A stretch of DNA of 64,000 bases from an uncultured Pelagibacteraceae bacterium (lineage in GTDB: Bacteria > Pseudomonadota > Alphaproteobacteria > Pelagibacterales > Pelagibacteraceae), in NCBI GenBank assembly GCA_902539165.1, contig CACBHY010000001.1:62001-126000 (forward strand), given 5' to 3'. A program made the position numbers and the translations under genes. The first letter of the stretch is position 1. Each line of letters opens with the position of its first letter. The notes under the pieces were generated by a model that was given only the letters and a program-made list of their open reading frames with translations, ran no database searches and was not told the origin of the DNA. Of this stretch, positions 28,409 through 37,093 are shown in pieces.

Positions 28409-28508
28409 AAATAATAAATTTGCTAAAGAATTGTTTACGAAAAAATATAAATCGAGAATTGTAAAACCTAAAAAAGGAAAAGGAAGTTTCAAGAGAAAAA
28501 AGAGGTGA
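28389..28508 (+). CDS. arfA: ArfA-like alternative ribosome-rescue factor (39 aa)
   Basis: Too short for the ORF track. The ATG at 28389 opens MVTKLNKNNKFAKELF and closes with YKSRIVKPKKGKGSFKRKKR, matching the C-terminal ArfA signature FRxRxxxxKKGKGSYxRK that reaches into the empty mRNA channel; ArfA recruits RF2 to ribosomes stalled without a stop codon. It overlaps the regulator upstream by 20 bases and ends 8 bases before the next gene. Unlike E. coli arfA I see no hairpin within or after it that would truncate the mRNA. The family call rests on one motif and small size. Confidence 0.7.
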   Translation: MVTKLNKNNKFAKELFTKKYKSRIVKPKKGKGSFKRKKR

Positions 28509-28516
28509 CTTAACCT

Positions 28517-29131
28517 ATGTTAGTTATTGATAATTATATAAAAGATAAAAAAATATTGGAAGCATTTCAGGATGAAAATACATGGAAAAATATGCCTTCT
28601 TTAAATTGGTGGGATGGTTGGTGGAAAACTGAACCTAGGAATATTTTTGAATATTTTACAAAAATAGTTTGGAAGCAAAACACAGATGTAGAGAATAAAA
28701 TAGCAGGATTTGAGTATTGGAGTAATATCCATCAAACAGGAGGTAGTCTTGCCTGGCATGTTGATAAAGATGAGAAATTAATTACAGATAAAAAAGAATT
28801 GGTTATGCCAAGATTTGGTTTGATCTACTATGTTTTAGTTAATGATCTTGAAGGTGGTTATCTTGAAATTGCAAATAGCAGAGAAACTAAAAATATTAAT
28901 CCTGAAAATGTACAAAGATTAAGGGCTATAGAAAATAGACTTATAATGTTTAATCCGTCAAATCCTCATAGAGTAACTGAAATCACTAAAGGCAAAAGAA
29001 GAGCACTACTAGTTAATGCATGGGGAAAAAAACCTTTTACGTTTTTAAAAAATGAGAATGTTAATAGACTACTACCAAGTAGAGAGATTGTTGATATTAA
29101 ATGGGAAAATAAATTTAAAAAAAATTTTTAA
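28517..29131 (+). CDS. 2-oxoglutarate/Fe(II)-dependent oxygenase-like protein
   Basis: 204 residues. The iron facial triad is visible as LAWHVDKDEK (HxD) and NPHRVTEITKGKRRALLVNAWG (distal His and 2OG-binding Arg/Lys), with GLIYYVLVNDLEGGYLEIAN in between, as in prolyl-hydroxylase-like proteins. The substrate is unknown. An AGGTGA ribosome site lies about 9 bases before the ATG, inside the end of the arfA-like ORF. Its stop shares TTAA with the convergent kinase gene. Confidence 0.8.
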   Translation: MLVIDNYIKDKKILEAFQDENTWKNMPSLNWWDGWWKTEPRNIFEYFTKIVWKQNTDVENKIAGFEYWSNIHQTGGSLAWHVDKDEKLITDKKELVMPRFGLIYYVLVNDLEGGYLEIANSRETKNINPENVQRLRAIENRLIMFNPSNPHRVTEITKGKRRALLVNAWGKKPFTFLKNENVNRLLPSREIVDIKWENKFKKNF

Positions 29132-30054
29132 AGCCTAGCACCAATTTTTTGAATAATAATTGACGATAGTTCAGTTCCTTTTTGAAGACTTTCATCAATA
29201 CTCATTTTATTTGCCACTCCATGCAAATAACCAGCAGCGAATAAATCTCCTGCACCGGTTAGATCTGTTATTTTAAGATTTTGTTTTGCCTTTTGTTCAT
29301 ATACTTGATCTCCATTTATAGCAATTGCACCCTTGTCCCCTCGAGTAATTACGATTTCTTTCTTAATCCTTTTGCTAAAAGAAATAACATCCCCAAATGA
29401 ATTTGTGTTTACTAAAGATAATATTTCTTGTTCGTTTGCAAAAATTATATCTAATTTATTCTGAACCAATTCTAAGAAGTGCTTTTTGTGCCTTTCTACG
29501 CAAAAGAGATCAGACAAAGACATTGCTACTTTATTTGAGTTATTTATTGCCTTATCAAATGCTTTTTTTGGCTCACCTTCGTCCCATAAATATCCCTCAA
29601 GCATGGTAATTTCTGCGTTTTTCAAATCTTTTTCTTTAATATCTTTATCGCTTATTTTTCCAGCAGTTCCTAAAAAAGTACACATAGTTCTTTCAGAGTC
29701 TGGTGTAATTAGTATTAAACAGCTTCCGGTAGGGATAGGTTCATCTTTTTTATCATATAAAAAATTTACTTTTTCTTTTTTAAGACCTTCTTCATATTTT
29801 TGGCCTAATTCATCATTTTTAATTTTTCCTATAAACCCAACTTCGTTACCTAGTTGGGACAAACCTACTATAGAATTTGCAACTGAGCCCCCGGACACTG
29901 TTTCTTCAATTTTAACATCATTAAGTAAATTTCTAAATTCATTCTCATTAATTAATTTCATTGTGCTTTTCGTAAGAGAATTTTTTGACAAAAATGCATC
30001 ATCAACACGACATAGAACGTCTACTATTGCGTTTCCAATTCCTAAAATTTTCAT
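29128..30054 (-). CDS. PfkB-family sugar/adenosine kinase
   Basis: 308 residues with the ribokinase fold: start MKILGIGNAIVDVLCRVDD, GGSVANSIVGLSQLGNEVGFIGKI, and the C-terminal catalytic DLTGAGDLFAAGYLHGVANK with the Asp base and anion hole. The adenosine kinase-like subgroup is common in alphaproteobacteria, but substrate cannot be fixed by reading alone. The gap to upstream nth is 1 base, so it is in the dapB-nth run. Confidence 0.88.
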   Translation of the reverse strand: MKILGIGNAIVDVLCRVDDAFLSKNSLTKSTMKLINENEFRNLLNDVKIEETVSGGSVANSIVGLSQLGNEVGFIGKIKNDELGQKYEEGLKKEKVNFLYDKKDEPIPTGSCLILITPDSERTMCTFLGTAGKISDKDIKEKDLKNAEITMLEGYLWDEGEPKKAFDKAINNSNKVAMSLSDLFCVERHKKHFLELVQNKLDIIFANEQEILSLVNTNSFGDVISFSKRIKKEIVITRGDKGAIAINGDQVYEQKAKQNLKITDLTGAGDLFAAGYLHGVANKMSIDESLQKGTELSSIIIQKIGARL

Positions 30055-30055
30055 T

Positions 30056-30709
30056 TTATGCTTTTAAAGTAGTCACAGGTTTTTTTCTTTTAGGATAACA
30101 AGTAGTACAAATTTTACAAGTCAATCCATAGCATTCTCTTGCTTTGCAGTATTCTCTGCCGTAAAAAATCATTTGGAGATGTAACTTAGACCATGTTTTT
30201 TTTGGAAAAATTCTTTTTAAATCAAGTTCAGTTTGGATTACATTTTTTCCACTCGTAAGACCCCACCTTTGAGCTAATCTGTGAACGTGGGTATCTACTG
30301 CAAAAGCTGGATACCCAAATCCTTGAGACATTACTACGCTGGCTGTTTTATGACCAACTCCTGGCAATTTCTCAAGTTCTTCATAAGTTTTTGGAACCTT
30401 ACCCCTGTGTTCTTCTAAAAGATGTTTTGACATAAAATAAATACTTTTTGCTTTAATTCTAAAAATTCCTATCTTTTTAATTAATTTTTCAATTTTTCTT
30501 CTTCCCAATTTTACAAAATGCTCAGGTTTATAATAATTTGGATAAATATTTTTAGTGACATTGTTCACATTTACGTCTGTACACTGTGCAGATAACAAAA
30601 CAGATACTAAAAGTGTAAAAGTATTTTTATGATTAAGAGGAACTGGTGCTTTAGGGTAAATTTTATTTAAAGTTCTAATTATTAATTTTGCTTTTGCTTT
30701 TTCATTCAT
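30056..30709 (-). CDS. nth: Nth, endonuclease III (base-excision repair glycosylase)
   Basis: Removes oxidised pyrimidines and cuts the abasic site. The helix-hairpin-helix with catalytic Lys reads LEKLPGVGHKTASVVMSQ and the catalytic Asp is in FAVDTHVHRLAQRWGL. Length is 217. The C-terminal Fe-S loop is odd: cysteines in YCKARECYGLTCKICTTC have spacing C-x4-C-x4-C-x2-C-x2-C, not the usual C-x6-C-x2-C-x5-C. Its ATG overlaps the dapB stop by one base. Confidence 0.92.
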   Translation of the reverse strand: MNEKAKAKLIIRTLNKIYPKAPVPLNHKNTFTLLVSVLLSAQCTDVNVNNVTKNIYPNYYKPEHFVKLGRRKIEKLIKKIGIFRIKAKSIYFMSKHLLEEHRGKVPKTYEELEKLPGVGHKTASVVMSQGFGYPAFAVDTHVHRLAQRWGLTSGKNVIQTELDLKRIFPKKTWSKLHLQMIFYGREYCKARECYGLTCKICTTCYPKRKKPVTTLKA

Positions 30710-31485
30710 TATGAAAAATCAAGCAAACTTCTCATAGAATATAAACCAGGTTTTTTTTTCATCAACCATTTAGCTGCTGTTAAAGCTCCATCTGAGTATA
30801 AGGCTCTGTCAAAAGCCTCATGATTTAATGTAATAACCTCTTTTCCACTTGAAAATTTTACCTCGTGTTCTCCAATGACCTCACCTTTTCTTAGTGAATT
30901 AAAATTAATTTTTTTTCCATAAGGAAAAGTTTTTTTATTTAAATATTTTTTTCCAGTTAAATTATTTAGTTTTTTGTCTTTGCCATCAGCAATACCTTTC
31001 CCAAGCATCAAAGCAGTACCTGAAGGATAATCTTTTTTATGTTTATGATGTACTTCAAAAATTTTAGTTAAATATTTTTCGCTTAAAGATTTAGAGGCAA
31101 TTTCAGTTAAATACATCAGTAAGTTTACGCCAAGGCTCATGTTGCCAGCTTTTAGAATAGGAATTTTTTTTGAATAATTTTTTATAATATTTTCTTGTCT
31201 TTGATTAAAACCAGTCGTTCCGATAACAACTTTTTTTTTGAGTTTTGAAGCTATTCTTAAGATTTCAATTGTGCAATTTGGTGAAGTAAAATCAATTATA
31301 ACTTCACTTTTTTTAAAAGCATTCTCAGAATTTAATTCAGGTCTAATTCCATTTATTTTTTTATTAATTGTCCTATTTTCTGTAAGGGAGGAAAGTTTAA
31401 AATTTTTATTCGATTTGGCAGATTTGATTAATTGTTGCCCCATTCTTCCCATGCAGCCTGAAATTGTTAAATTAATTTTTTTCAT
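30709..31485 (-). CDS. dapB: DapB, 4-hydroxy-tetrahydrodipicolinate reductase
   Basis: Lysine and diaminopimelate synthesis. N-terminal NAD(P)H motif SGCMGRMGQQLIKSA, then VIDFTSPNCTIEIL, GTTGFNQRQ, and the catalytic EVHHKHKKDYPSGTALMLGKGIADG with conserved His-His and Lys. Length of 258 is normal. It overlaps the upstream sulfotransferase by 14 bases and nth by one. Confidence 0.96.
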   Translation of the reverse strand: MKKINLTISGCMGRMGQQLIKSAKSNKNFKLSSLTENRTINKKINGIRPELNSENAFKKSEVIIDFTSPNCTIEILRIASKLKKKVVIGTTGFNQRQENIIKNYSKKIPILKAGNMSLGVNLLMYLTEIASKSLSEKYLTKIFEVHHKHKKDYPSGTALMLGKGIADGKDKKLNNLTGKKYLNKKTFPYGKKINFNSLRKGEVIGEHEVKFSSGKEVITLNHEAFDRALYSDGALTAAKWLMKKKPGLYSMRSLLDFS

Positions 31486-32317
31486 AACCTAAATCTATCA
31501 AATCTTTTTGGTAATAGGTATTCATTTTGTTCTTTGTTTCATCATTTAAGAGTGTCATCCAATTGTTTTCTTTACCTAAATAAAAAAACTTTGGCTTAGT
31601 TTTTTTAATTTCTATGAAAACATTTTCTTTAAATAAACCGTCTTCCTCAAATTTTTTTAATTTATCGAAAGTGGTACTTTCTATTGAATTTTTAATTTTT
31701 GTCTCATCAACTCTGTTATTAAATTTGCATACTGCATTAATAAAAACAACAACATCTCTAAAAGTTTTATATGGATCTTTTTCCATATCCTCGTATTTAA
31801 TTGATAGCATTCTATAAGCCTTGTTCATCATCCATGATTGATAATGTGTCCTCCAACTCGTTAAATATTCGTATTTTGCGAAATTTTTATTCACTTCTTT
31901 AAAAGTTACCGCATTTTCATTTTTCATATATTCAAAGGACTCGTCATAGGTTTCGAACTGATTATGGTTTTTTGTAGATGTAATTACATTTCTTGGATCT
32001 CTAATTATATAGATTACACCTAATGTATATCTTGGATAGGTAAAATTAATACTTTTTCTAGAGATAAGGGCATTGTGTGTTTTTAGAAATCTTATTTCCT
32101 TTTTATCAAAAATTTTTTTTTGTGAACTTTCCCAATATTTATAAACATCTCCTTTTTCAATGATTTCAGTTTCAAAAAAATCAGCTTTTGGATAACTTTC
32201 AATTAAATCTAAATTTTCGATATTAAATTCCCCGTCCTTTGTCATAAAATATGCTGACAAAAATGCTCTCAACCAGGTGTTTCCACTTTTTGGGTAGGAT
32301 GCCAACCAGACAATCAT
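31472..32317 (-). CDS. Sulfotransferase domain protein
   Basis: 281 residues. The 5'-phosphosulfate-binding loop opens the protein (WLASYPKSGNTWLRAFLSAYF) and the 3'-phosphate site is YIIRDPRNVITSTKNHNQ, as in cytosolic-type PAPS sulfotransferases. The acceptor is unknown. It is the second sulfotransferase in the window and is unrelated in architecture to the TPR one at 13161. It overlaps dapB by 14 bases. Confidence 0.87.
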   Translation of the reverse strand: MIVWLASYPKSGNTWLRAFLSAYFMTKDGEFNIENLDLIESYPKADFFETEIIEKGDVYKYWESSQKKIFDKKEIRFLKTHNALISRKSINFTYPRYTLGVIYIIRDPRNVITSTKNHNQFETYDESFEYMKNENAVTFKEVNKNFAKYEYLTSWRTHYQSWMMNKAYRMLSIKYEDMEKDPYKTFRDVVVFINAVCKFNNRVDETKIKNSIESTTFDKLKKFEEDGLFKENVFIEIKKTKPKFFYLGKENNWMTLLNDETKNKMNTYYQKDLIDLGYEKN

Positions 32318-32337
32318 TAGATATTTATCTTATTTTA

Positions 32338-32529
32338 TTATTTGTTTATGAATTTATTCCATATTACTTCATATAATACATAAATAAAGACACTAATGAT
32401 CATAACAATTGAACTAAATAAAACAGATTTACTCCAACTCCCAAACCACAGATAAGAAAAAAAAGATATCCATACCAGTCCTATGATTTGCCAGATGATA
32501 GCTTTATAAAATAAATATTTTTTACTCAT
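32338..32529 (-). CDS. DUF2061-like small membrane protein
   Basis: 63 residues with two hydrophobic helices (about 9-27 and 33-52). The pattern YKAIIWQIIGLVWISFFSYLWFG ... VLYEVIWNKF resembles DUF2061, whose members read K-x-x-SWRxxG ... LYYxHERxW. Function unknown. It lies 20 bases upstream of the sulfotransferase on the same strand. Confidence 0.65.
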   Translation of the reverse strand: MSKKYLFYKAIIWQIIGLVWISFFSYLWFGSWSKSVLFSSIVMIISVFIYVLYEVIWNKFINK

Positions 32530-32660
32530 AAAAATTCTCCTTAAAGTTAATATTAATTTAATCTTTAAAAAAAATTCTTACGAGTCCTCACTATATACTT
32601 TTTTGATAAATAAATGACAATTCCAATTTTTCCAGAAGTTAAAAATAGTTCTGATCATTG
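32530..32660. other. Gap between dnaJ 3' end and the DUF2061 gene
   Basis: A 131-base AT-rich gap downstream of dnaJ on the same strand. I found no GC hairpin with T-run that would terminate dnaKJ and no ORF of note. It probably carries the promoter of the DUF2061-sulfotransferase-dapB run. Confidence 0.4.
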
Positions 32661-33788
32661 TTAATTTTTCCAGAAATCTTTTGCTTTTTGAAAAAATTTT
32701 TTAATACTTGGATTTGACTTATCGTTTTCAATTTCTCTAAATTGTTCCAGTAATTCTTTTTGTTTTTTATTTAAATATACAGGTACCTCTGTTTTCACTT
32801 GAACGTATAAATCACCAAAATCACCTCTTCTCATAAAAGGCATTCCTTTACCTTTCAACCTGAACTGTTTACCATTCTGAGTTCCATCAGGAATTTTAAT
32901 TTTTGCTTTCCCACCATCAATAGTTGGTATTTCAATTGTTGTTCCAAGCGCAGCATCTGCAAGAGAAAGTGGAAATTCAAAAAACAAGTTTTCATCTGAT
33001 CTTTTAAATAAGTCGTGAGAGTGAACATTAATAAACAAATACAAGTCACCAGTTGATCCACCTCTGCTTCCAGCCTCACCTTTTCCTGCTAGCCTAATTC
33101 TTGTTCCATCATCCACTCCTTTAGGAATAGTTACAGATATTTTTTTAGATGTTTGTTTTTTACCTGTCCCATTGCAACCTCTGCAAGGATTTGTGATTTC
33201 TTCTCCATTTCCATTACATTGGGGACAAGTTTGTTGTACCGTGAAAAAACCTTGATTTGATCTTATTTTTCCATTTCCTCCACAATATGAACATCTATCT
33301 GGAGAATAACCTGGTTCACTACCATTACCTTTACAGGTTCCACATTGTTCTGTTGTTGAAAATTTTATATCTTGTTTTTTGCCATTATATGCCTCTTCTA
33401 ATGAGATGGATAAATCATATCTTAAATCTGATCCTCTATTATTAGATTTTCTATTTCTAGATCTTCCGCCTCCTCCGAAATCTCCAAAGAAATCCTCAAA
33501 AATGTCTGAAAAATCTGTTCCACCAAAGCCACTAAAACCTCCACCAGATCTACCACCCCCATTTTCAAATGCGGCATGACCAAAGTTATCGTAGTTTTGT
33601 TTTTTTTCTTTATCGGAGAGTATCCCGTAAGCTTCGCTAGCCTCTTTAAATTTATCTTCTGCTTTAGTATCACCAGGATTTTTGTCTGGATGATATTTAA
33701 TTGCTAATTTTCTGTAAGCTGATTTTAAATCTTCAGGGCTTGCGTTCTTATTAACGCCTAGGACATCATAATAGTCTCTTTTAGCCAT
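32661..33788 (-). CDS. dnaJ: DnaJ, Hsp40 co-chaperone
   Basis: Stimulates DnaK ATPase and delivers substrates. J domain with HPDKNPGD near 33-40, a Gly/Phe linker ([14 protein letters not shown]), four CxxCxGxG zinc motifs ([32 protein letters not shown]) and the C-terminal substrate domains. Length of 375 is normal. It follows dnaK after 29 bases on the same strand and is probably transcribed with it. Confidence 0.97.
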   Translation of the reverse strand: MAKRDYYDVLGVNKNASPEDLKSAYRKLAIKYHPDKNPGDTKAEDKFKEASEAYGILSDKEKKQNYDNFGHAAFENGGGRSGGGFSGFGGTDFSDIFEDFFGDFGGGGRSRNRKSNNRGSDLRYDLSISLEEAYNGKKQDIKFSTTEQCGTCKGNGSEPGYSPDRCSYCGGNGKIRSNQGFFTVQQTCPQCNGNGEEITNPCRGCNGTGKKQTSKKISVTIPKGVDDGTRIRLAGKGEAGSRGGSTGDLYLFINVHSHDLFKRSDENLFFEFPLSLADAALGTTIEIPTIDGGKAKIKIPDGTQNGKQFRLKGKGMPFMRRGDFGDLYVQVKTEVPVYLNKKQKELLEQFREIENDKSNPSIKKFFQKAKDFWKN

Positions 33789-33817
33789 TTAATTACCCCA
33801 GACATTAAAATGTCAGT

Positions 33818-35743
33818 TTACGCGCTTTTTTCTTTATTCTCGTCTTTTACTTCTTCGAAATCAGCATCAACAACATTTTCGTCTTTTTTACCCGCATCAT
33901 CTCCACCATCATCTTTTCCTGAATCTGGTTTAGCAGTTTGTTGTGATTTGTAAATTGCTTCTCCAAGTTTCATAGAAGCTTGAACTAAAGCTTCTGTTTT
34001 TTTCTTGATATCTTCAATATTCTCACCTTTTAGAGATTCTTTTACAGCTGATGAGGCATCTTCGATTGCTTTCTTTTCAGCATCAGAAACTTTTGTTCCA
34101 TGTTCTTTTAAGTTTTTTTCTGTAGAGTGGATTAAAGTATCTGCTTGATTTCTAACGTCAACCGACTCTCTTTTTTTCTTATCAGCTTCCTTGTTAGCTT
34201 CAGCCTCTTTAACCATTTTTTCTATCTCTTCATCACTTAGCCCACCCGAAGCTTGAATTTGAATTTTTTGCTCTTTACCTGTTCCCTTATCTTTTGCAGA
34301 AACATTTACAATCCCATTCGCATCAATATCAAAAGTTACTTCAATTTGAGGAACACCTCTTGGAGCTGGTGCAATACCTACAAGTTCAAAGTTACCCAAA
34401 GCTTTATTGTCAGTTGCCATCTCTCTTTCACCCTGTAAAACTCTTATAGACACAGCTGGTTGATTATCTTCTGCAGTTGAAAAAACTTGGCTTTTTTTAG
34501 TTGGTATTGTTGTGTTTTTGTCAATTAGCTTTGTTGAGACACCACCAAGAGTTTCAATACCAAGTGACAAAGGCGTAACATCTAATAAAAGAACATCTTT
34601 TACATCTCCTTGTAACACCCCAGCTTGAATTGCAGCTCCCATTGCTACTACTTCATCTGGATTAACACTTTTGTTTGGGTCTTTACCAAAAAAGTTTTTA
34701 ACTTCTTCTAGAACTTTAGGCATTCTAGTCATACCACCAACCATTACTACTTCGTCGATTTCACTTGCATTAATACCAGCATCTTTTAAAGCTGTTTTGC
34801 ATGGTGGAATAGTTCTAGCAATTAAATCTTCAACTAGGGCTTCAAGTTTAGCTCTAGTCATTTTTAAATTAATATGTTTGGGACCTGTTTTATCTGCAGT
34901 AATGAATGGTAAATTAATATCTGTTTGTTCAGCAGATGATAATTCAATTTTTGCTTTTTCCGCAGCCTCTTTTAATCTCTGCAAAGCAAGTTTATCAGAT
35001 TTAAGATCAATACCGTTATCTTTTTTAAATTCAGAAACCAAATAATCAACAATTGCGTTATCGAAATCTTCACCACCTAAGAATGTATCACCGTTAGTAG
35101 ATTTAACTTCAAACACGCCATCACCCAATTCTAAAATAGAAACATCAAATGTTCCTCCACCTAAATCATAAACAGCAATTTTTTTATTTTGTTTTTTATC
35201 TAAACCATAAGCAAGTGACGCAGCTGTCGGTTCATTTATAATTCTTAAAACTTCTAATCCAGCAATTTTTCCTGCATCTTTAGTTGCCTGTCTTTGGGCA
35301 TCATTAAAATAAGCTGGAACAGTAATTACCGCTTTAGTTACAGCTTGACCTAAATATTTTTCAGCAGTCTCTTTCATTTTCTGCAAGATAAAGGCAGATA
35401 TTTGAGAGGGAGAATATTTTTCTCCTTTAGCCTCAATCCAAGCATCACCTTTTTCAGAATTTACTATTTTAAAAGGAGCTGCCTCAACATCTTTTTTAAC
35501 TGTAGGATCATCAAAGTTTCGTCCTATTAATCTCTTAACTGCAAAAATGGTATTTTCTGGATTTGTTACGGCTTGTCTTTTAGCTGGCTGCCCAATTAAT
35601 TTTTCACTTTCATCAGTAAATGCTACAACCGAAGGGGTTGTTCTTGCACCTTCTGCATTTTCAAGCACCTTGGCTTGCGTACCTTCCATTATGGCAACAC
35701 ATGAATTTGTTGTACCTAAATCTATTCCAATAATTTTACTCAT
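33818..35743 (-). CDS. dnaK: DnaK, Hsp70 chaperone
   Basis: 641 residues. Phosphate loop [17 protein letters not shown] at 4-20, [30 protein letters not shown] and [12 protein letters not shown] mark the ATPase domain, and [14 protein letters not shown] the linker to the peptide-binding domain. The C-terminal tail is acidic ([16 protein letters not shown]) with the conserved EEV core. It is driven by a sigma32-type promoter just upstream and followed by dnaJ. Confidence 0.98.
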   Translation of the reverse strand: MSKIIGIDLGTTNSCVAIMEGTQAKVLENAEGARTTPSVVAFTDESEKLIGQPAKRQAVTNPENTIFAVKRLIGRNFDDPTVKKDVEAAPFKIVNSEKGDAWIEAKGEKYSPSQISAFILQKMKETAEKYLGQAVTKAVITVPAYFNDAQRQATKDAGKIAGLEVLRIINEPTAASLAYGLDKKQNKKIAVYDLGGGTFDVSILELGDGVFEVKSTNGDTFLGGEDFDNAIVDYLVSEFKKDNGIDLKSDKLALQRLKEAAEKAKIELSSAEQTDINLPFITADKTGPKHINLKMTRAKLEALVEDLIARTIPPCKTALKDAGINASEIDEVVMVGGMTRMPKVLEEVKNFFGKDPNKSVNPDEVVAMGAAIQAGVLQGDVKDVLLLDVTPLSLGIETLGGVSTKLIDKNTTIPTKKSQVFSTAEDNQPAVSIRVLQGEREMATDNKALGNFELVGIAPAPRGVPQIEVTFDIDANGIVNVSAKDKGTGKEQKIQIQASGGLSDEEIEKMVKEAEANKEADKKKRESVDVRNQADTLIHSTEKNLKEHGTKVSDAEKKAIEDASSAVKESLKGENIEDIKKKTEALVQASMKLGEAIYKSQQTAKPDSGKDDGGDDAGKKDENVVDADFEEVKDENKEKSA

Positions 35744-35760
35744 AATACTTTAACCTATTC

Positions 35761-35791
35761 GTCATATAAGGTTTAAATTCCAATCTACAAG
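35761..35791 (-). promoter_or_regulatory. Sigma32 (RpoH) promoter of dnaK
   Basis: Read on the minus strand: CTTG (35791-35788), exactly 17 bases, then CTTATATGAC (35770-35761). This fits the alphaproteobacterial heat-shock consensus CTTG-N17-CYTATNTNNG at every specified base except the last. The predicted 5' leader is only about 10-15 bases. Confidence 0.8.
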
Positions 35792-35803
35792 CCAAACTTA
35801 GAA

Positions 35804-36454
35804 TTATTTATCCTCTATATTTTGTTTATTTTCCTCGGTTTTTTCCTCTTTTTTAGAAGTTTTCTTAGATACACCAACTAAAGAAGGTCTAAGTAGCCGA
35901 TCTTTAATAGTAAATCCTTTTTGAATTTCCTGAACAATTGTTCCGGGATCTTTTGTATCATCCTCTATCTCCATCATTGCCTGATGAAAATTAGGGTCCA
36001 ACTTTTTATTCAAGCTATCTATTGCTTTAATATTATTTCTTTCAAAAATCGAAATTGCATCTTTTTTAATAATATCTAAATGTTCTAAGGATTTGTTAAG
36101 AGCATCTGTTCCTTTCAGCTTCTCATCAGTTTCCAAAATTTGCTTTGATCGTTCTAAATTATCAATTAAATTTAATGCCTCTTTAGCAAAATTATAACCA
36201 CCATACTCAAATGCTTCCTCTTTTTCTTTTTCAAACCTTCTTCTTTGATTTTCCATTTCAGCGAAAGTTCTTACTACTTTGTCTTCAAGTTCAGTAATTT
36301 TTTCTTCTGGAGTAGGCTCTTTAATTTCTTCTTTTGCTTCTTGATCTGTATCTTGATTAATTTTACTATCTGAATATTCTTCAGGTTTAGCAGTTTCTTT
36401 TTCTGGCTCTTGATGATCTTTAGAAGTTGTATTTTGGTTTTCTTCTTTTTCCAT
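35804..36454 (-). CDS. grpE: GrpE, DnaK nucleotide-exchange factor
   Basis: 216 residues. An acidic, Glu-rich N-terminal arm (about 1-50) leads into the long coiled coil EKITELEDKVVRTFAEMENQRRRFEKEKEEAFEYGGYNFAKEALNLIDNLERS, then the beta domain DPNFHQAMMEIEDD...GTIVQEIQKGFTIKDRLLRPSLVGVSK, the GrpE signature. It lies upstream of dnaK in the same direction with its own heat-shock-like promoter. Confidence 0.96.
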   Translation of the reverse strand: MEKEENQNTTSKDHQEPEKETAKPEEYSDSKINQDTDQEAKEEIKEPTPEEKITELEDKVVRTFAEMENQRRRFEKEKEEAFEYGGYNFAKEALNLIDNLERSKQILETDEKLKGTDALNKSLEHLDIIKKDAISIFERNNIKAIDSLNKKLDPNFHQAMMEIEDDTKDPGTIVQEIQKGFTIKDRLLRPSLVGVSKKTSKKEEKTEENKQNIEDK

Positions 36455-36459
36455 AATGC

Positions 36460-36490
36460 CTTATATGGTAAGGATTTTAGTAATTTCTAG
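36460..36490 (-). promoter_or_regulatory. Putative sigma32 promoter of grpE
   Basis: On the minus strand: CTAGAAA (36490-36484), 13 bases, then TACCATAT, closely matching the hslV element (CTTGAAG-N13-TACCATTT). The -10 part ends 8 bases before the grpE ATG, and the -35 part abuts the ATG of the divergent rdgB at 36491. The T-to-A change in CTTG lowers confidence. Confidence 0.5.
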
Positions 36491-37093
36491 ATGCTAAAAC
36501 AAAAAATTAATAAGTTACTCATTGGAACAAATAATAAAGGTAAATTGCGTGAAATTAAGAGTTTACTACCTAAAAACATTAAAATTCGTTCAACATCTGA
36601 ATTTAATCTTAAAAGTCCAATAGAAAACGGAAAAACATTTAAAGAAAACTCTCTGATAAAATCGAAATATTTTTCAAAGAAAACCGGCCTTTTATGTTTA
36701 TCAGATGACTCTGGATTGGAAATAGATCTTTTAAATAAAAATCCTGGAATTTACTCAGCAAGATGGGGTGGAAAGAATAGCGATTTTAATAAGGCTATAA
36801 GAAGAGTATATAGAGAGCTAAATAAAAAAGATAAAAATTGGAAAAGTAAAAAAATTAAAGCGAGATTTATTTGTGCATTGTCTATTTCATACTTAAATAA
36901 AAAAATTGCATGTGTTTTAGGAAAAGTAGAGGGTCAGATTTCCAAACAACCAAGGGGAGGAAATGGATTTGGTTATGATCCAATCTTCATACCTTTAAAA
37001 AAAAGAAAAACTTTTGGGGAAATGGAACCATCACAAAAATATAAGATGGACCATCGATACCAGGCTTTTAAAAAAATTAGAAAATTTTTATAA
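36491..37093 (+). CDS. rdgB: RdgB/HAM1 family XTP/dITP pyrophosphatase
   Basis: Removes inosine and xanthosine triphosphates from the nucleotide pool. Motifs are LIGTNNKGKLREIKSLL (substrate-binding TNNxGKxxE) at 9-25, CLSDDSGLEIDLLNKNPGIYSARWGG, and GGNGFGYDPIFIP near 158. Length is 200. It sits divergent from grpE with the two starts separated by 36 bases, and its 3' end overlaps the convergent LpoA-like gene by 17 bases. Confidence 0.95.
   Translation: MLKQKINKLLIGTNNKGKLREIKSLLPKNIKIRSTSEFNLKSPIENGKTFKENSLIKSKYFSKKTGLLCLSDDSGLEIDLLNKNPGIYSARWGGKNSDFNKAIRRVYRELNKKDKNWKSKKIKARFICALSISYLNKKIACVLGKVEGQISKQPRGGNGFGYDPIFIPLKKRKTFGEMEPSQKYKMDHRYQAFKKIRKFL

Noticed and set aside
29486-30067. 193-residue + strand ORF
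   Set aside because: Lies wholly antisense to the well-supported PfkB kinase gene and shows no recognisable motif; a shadow ORF.
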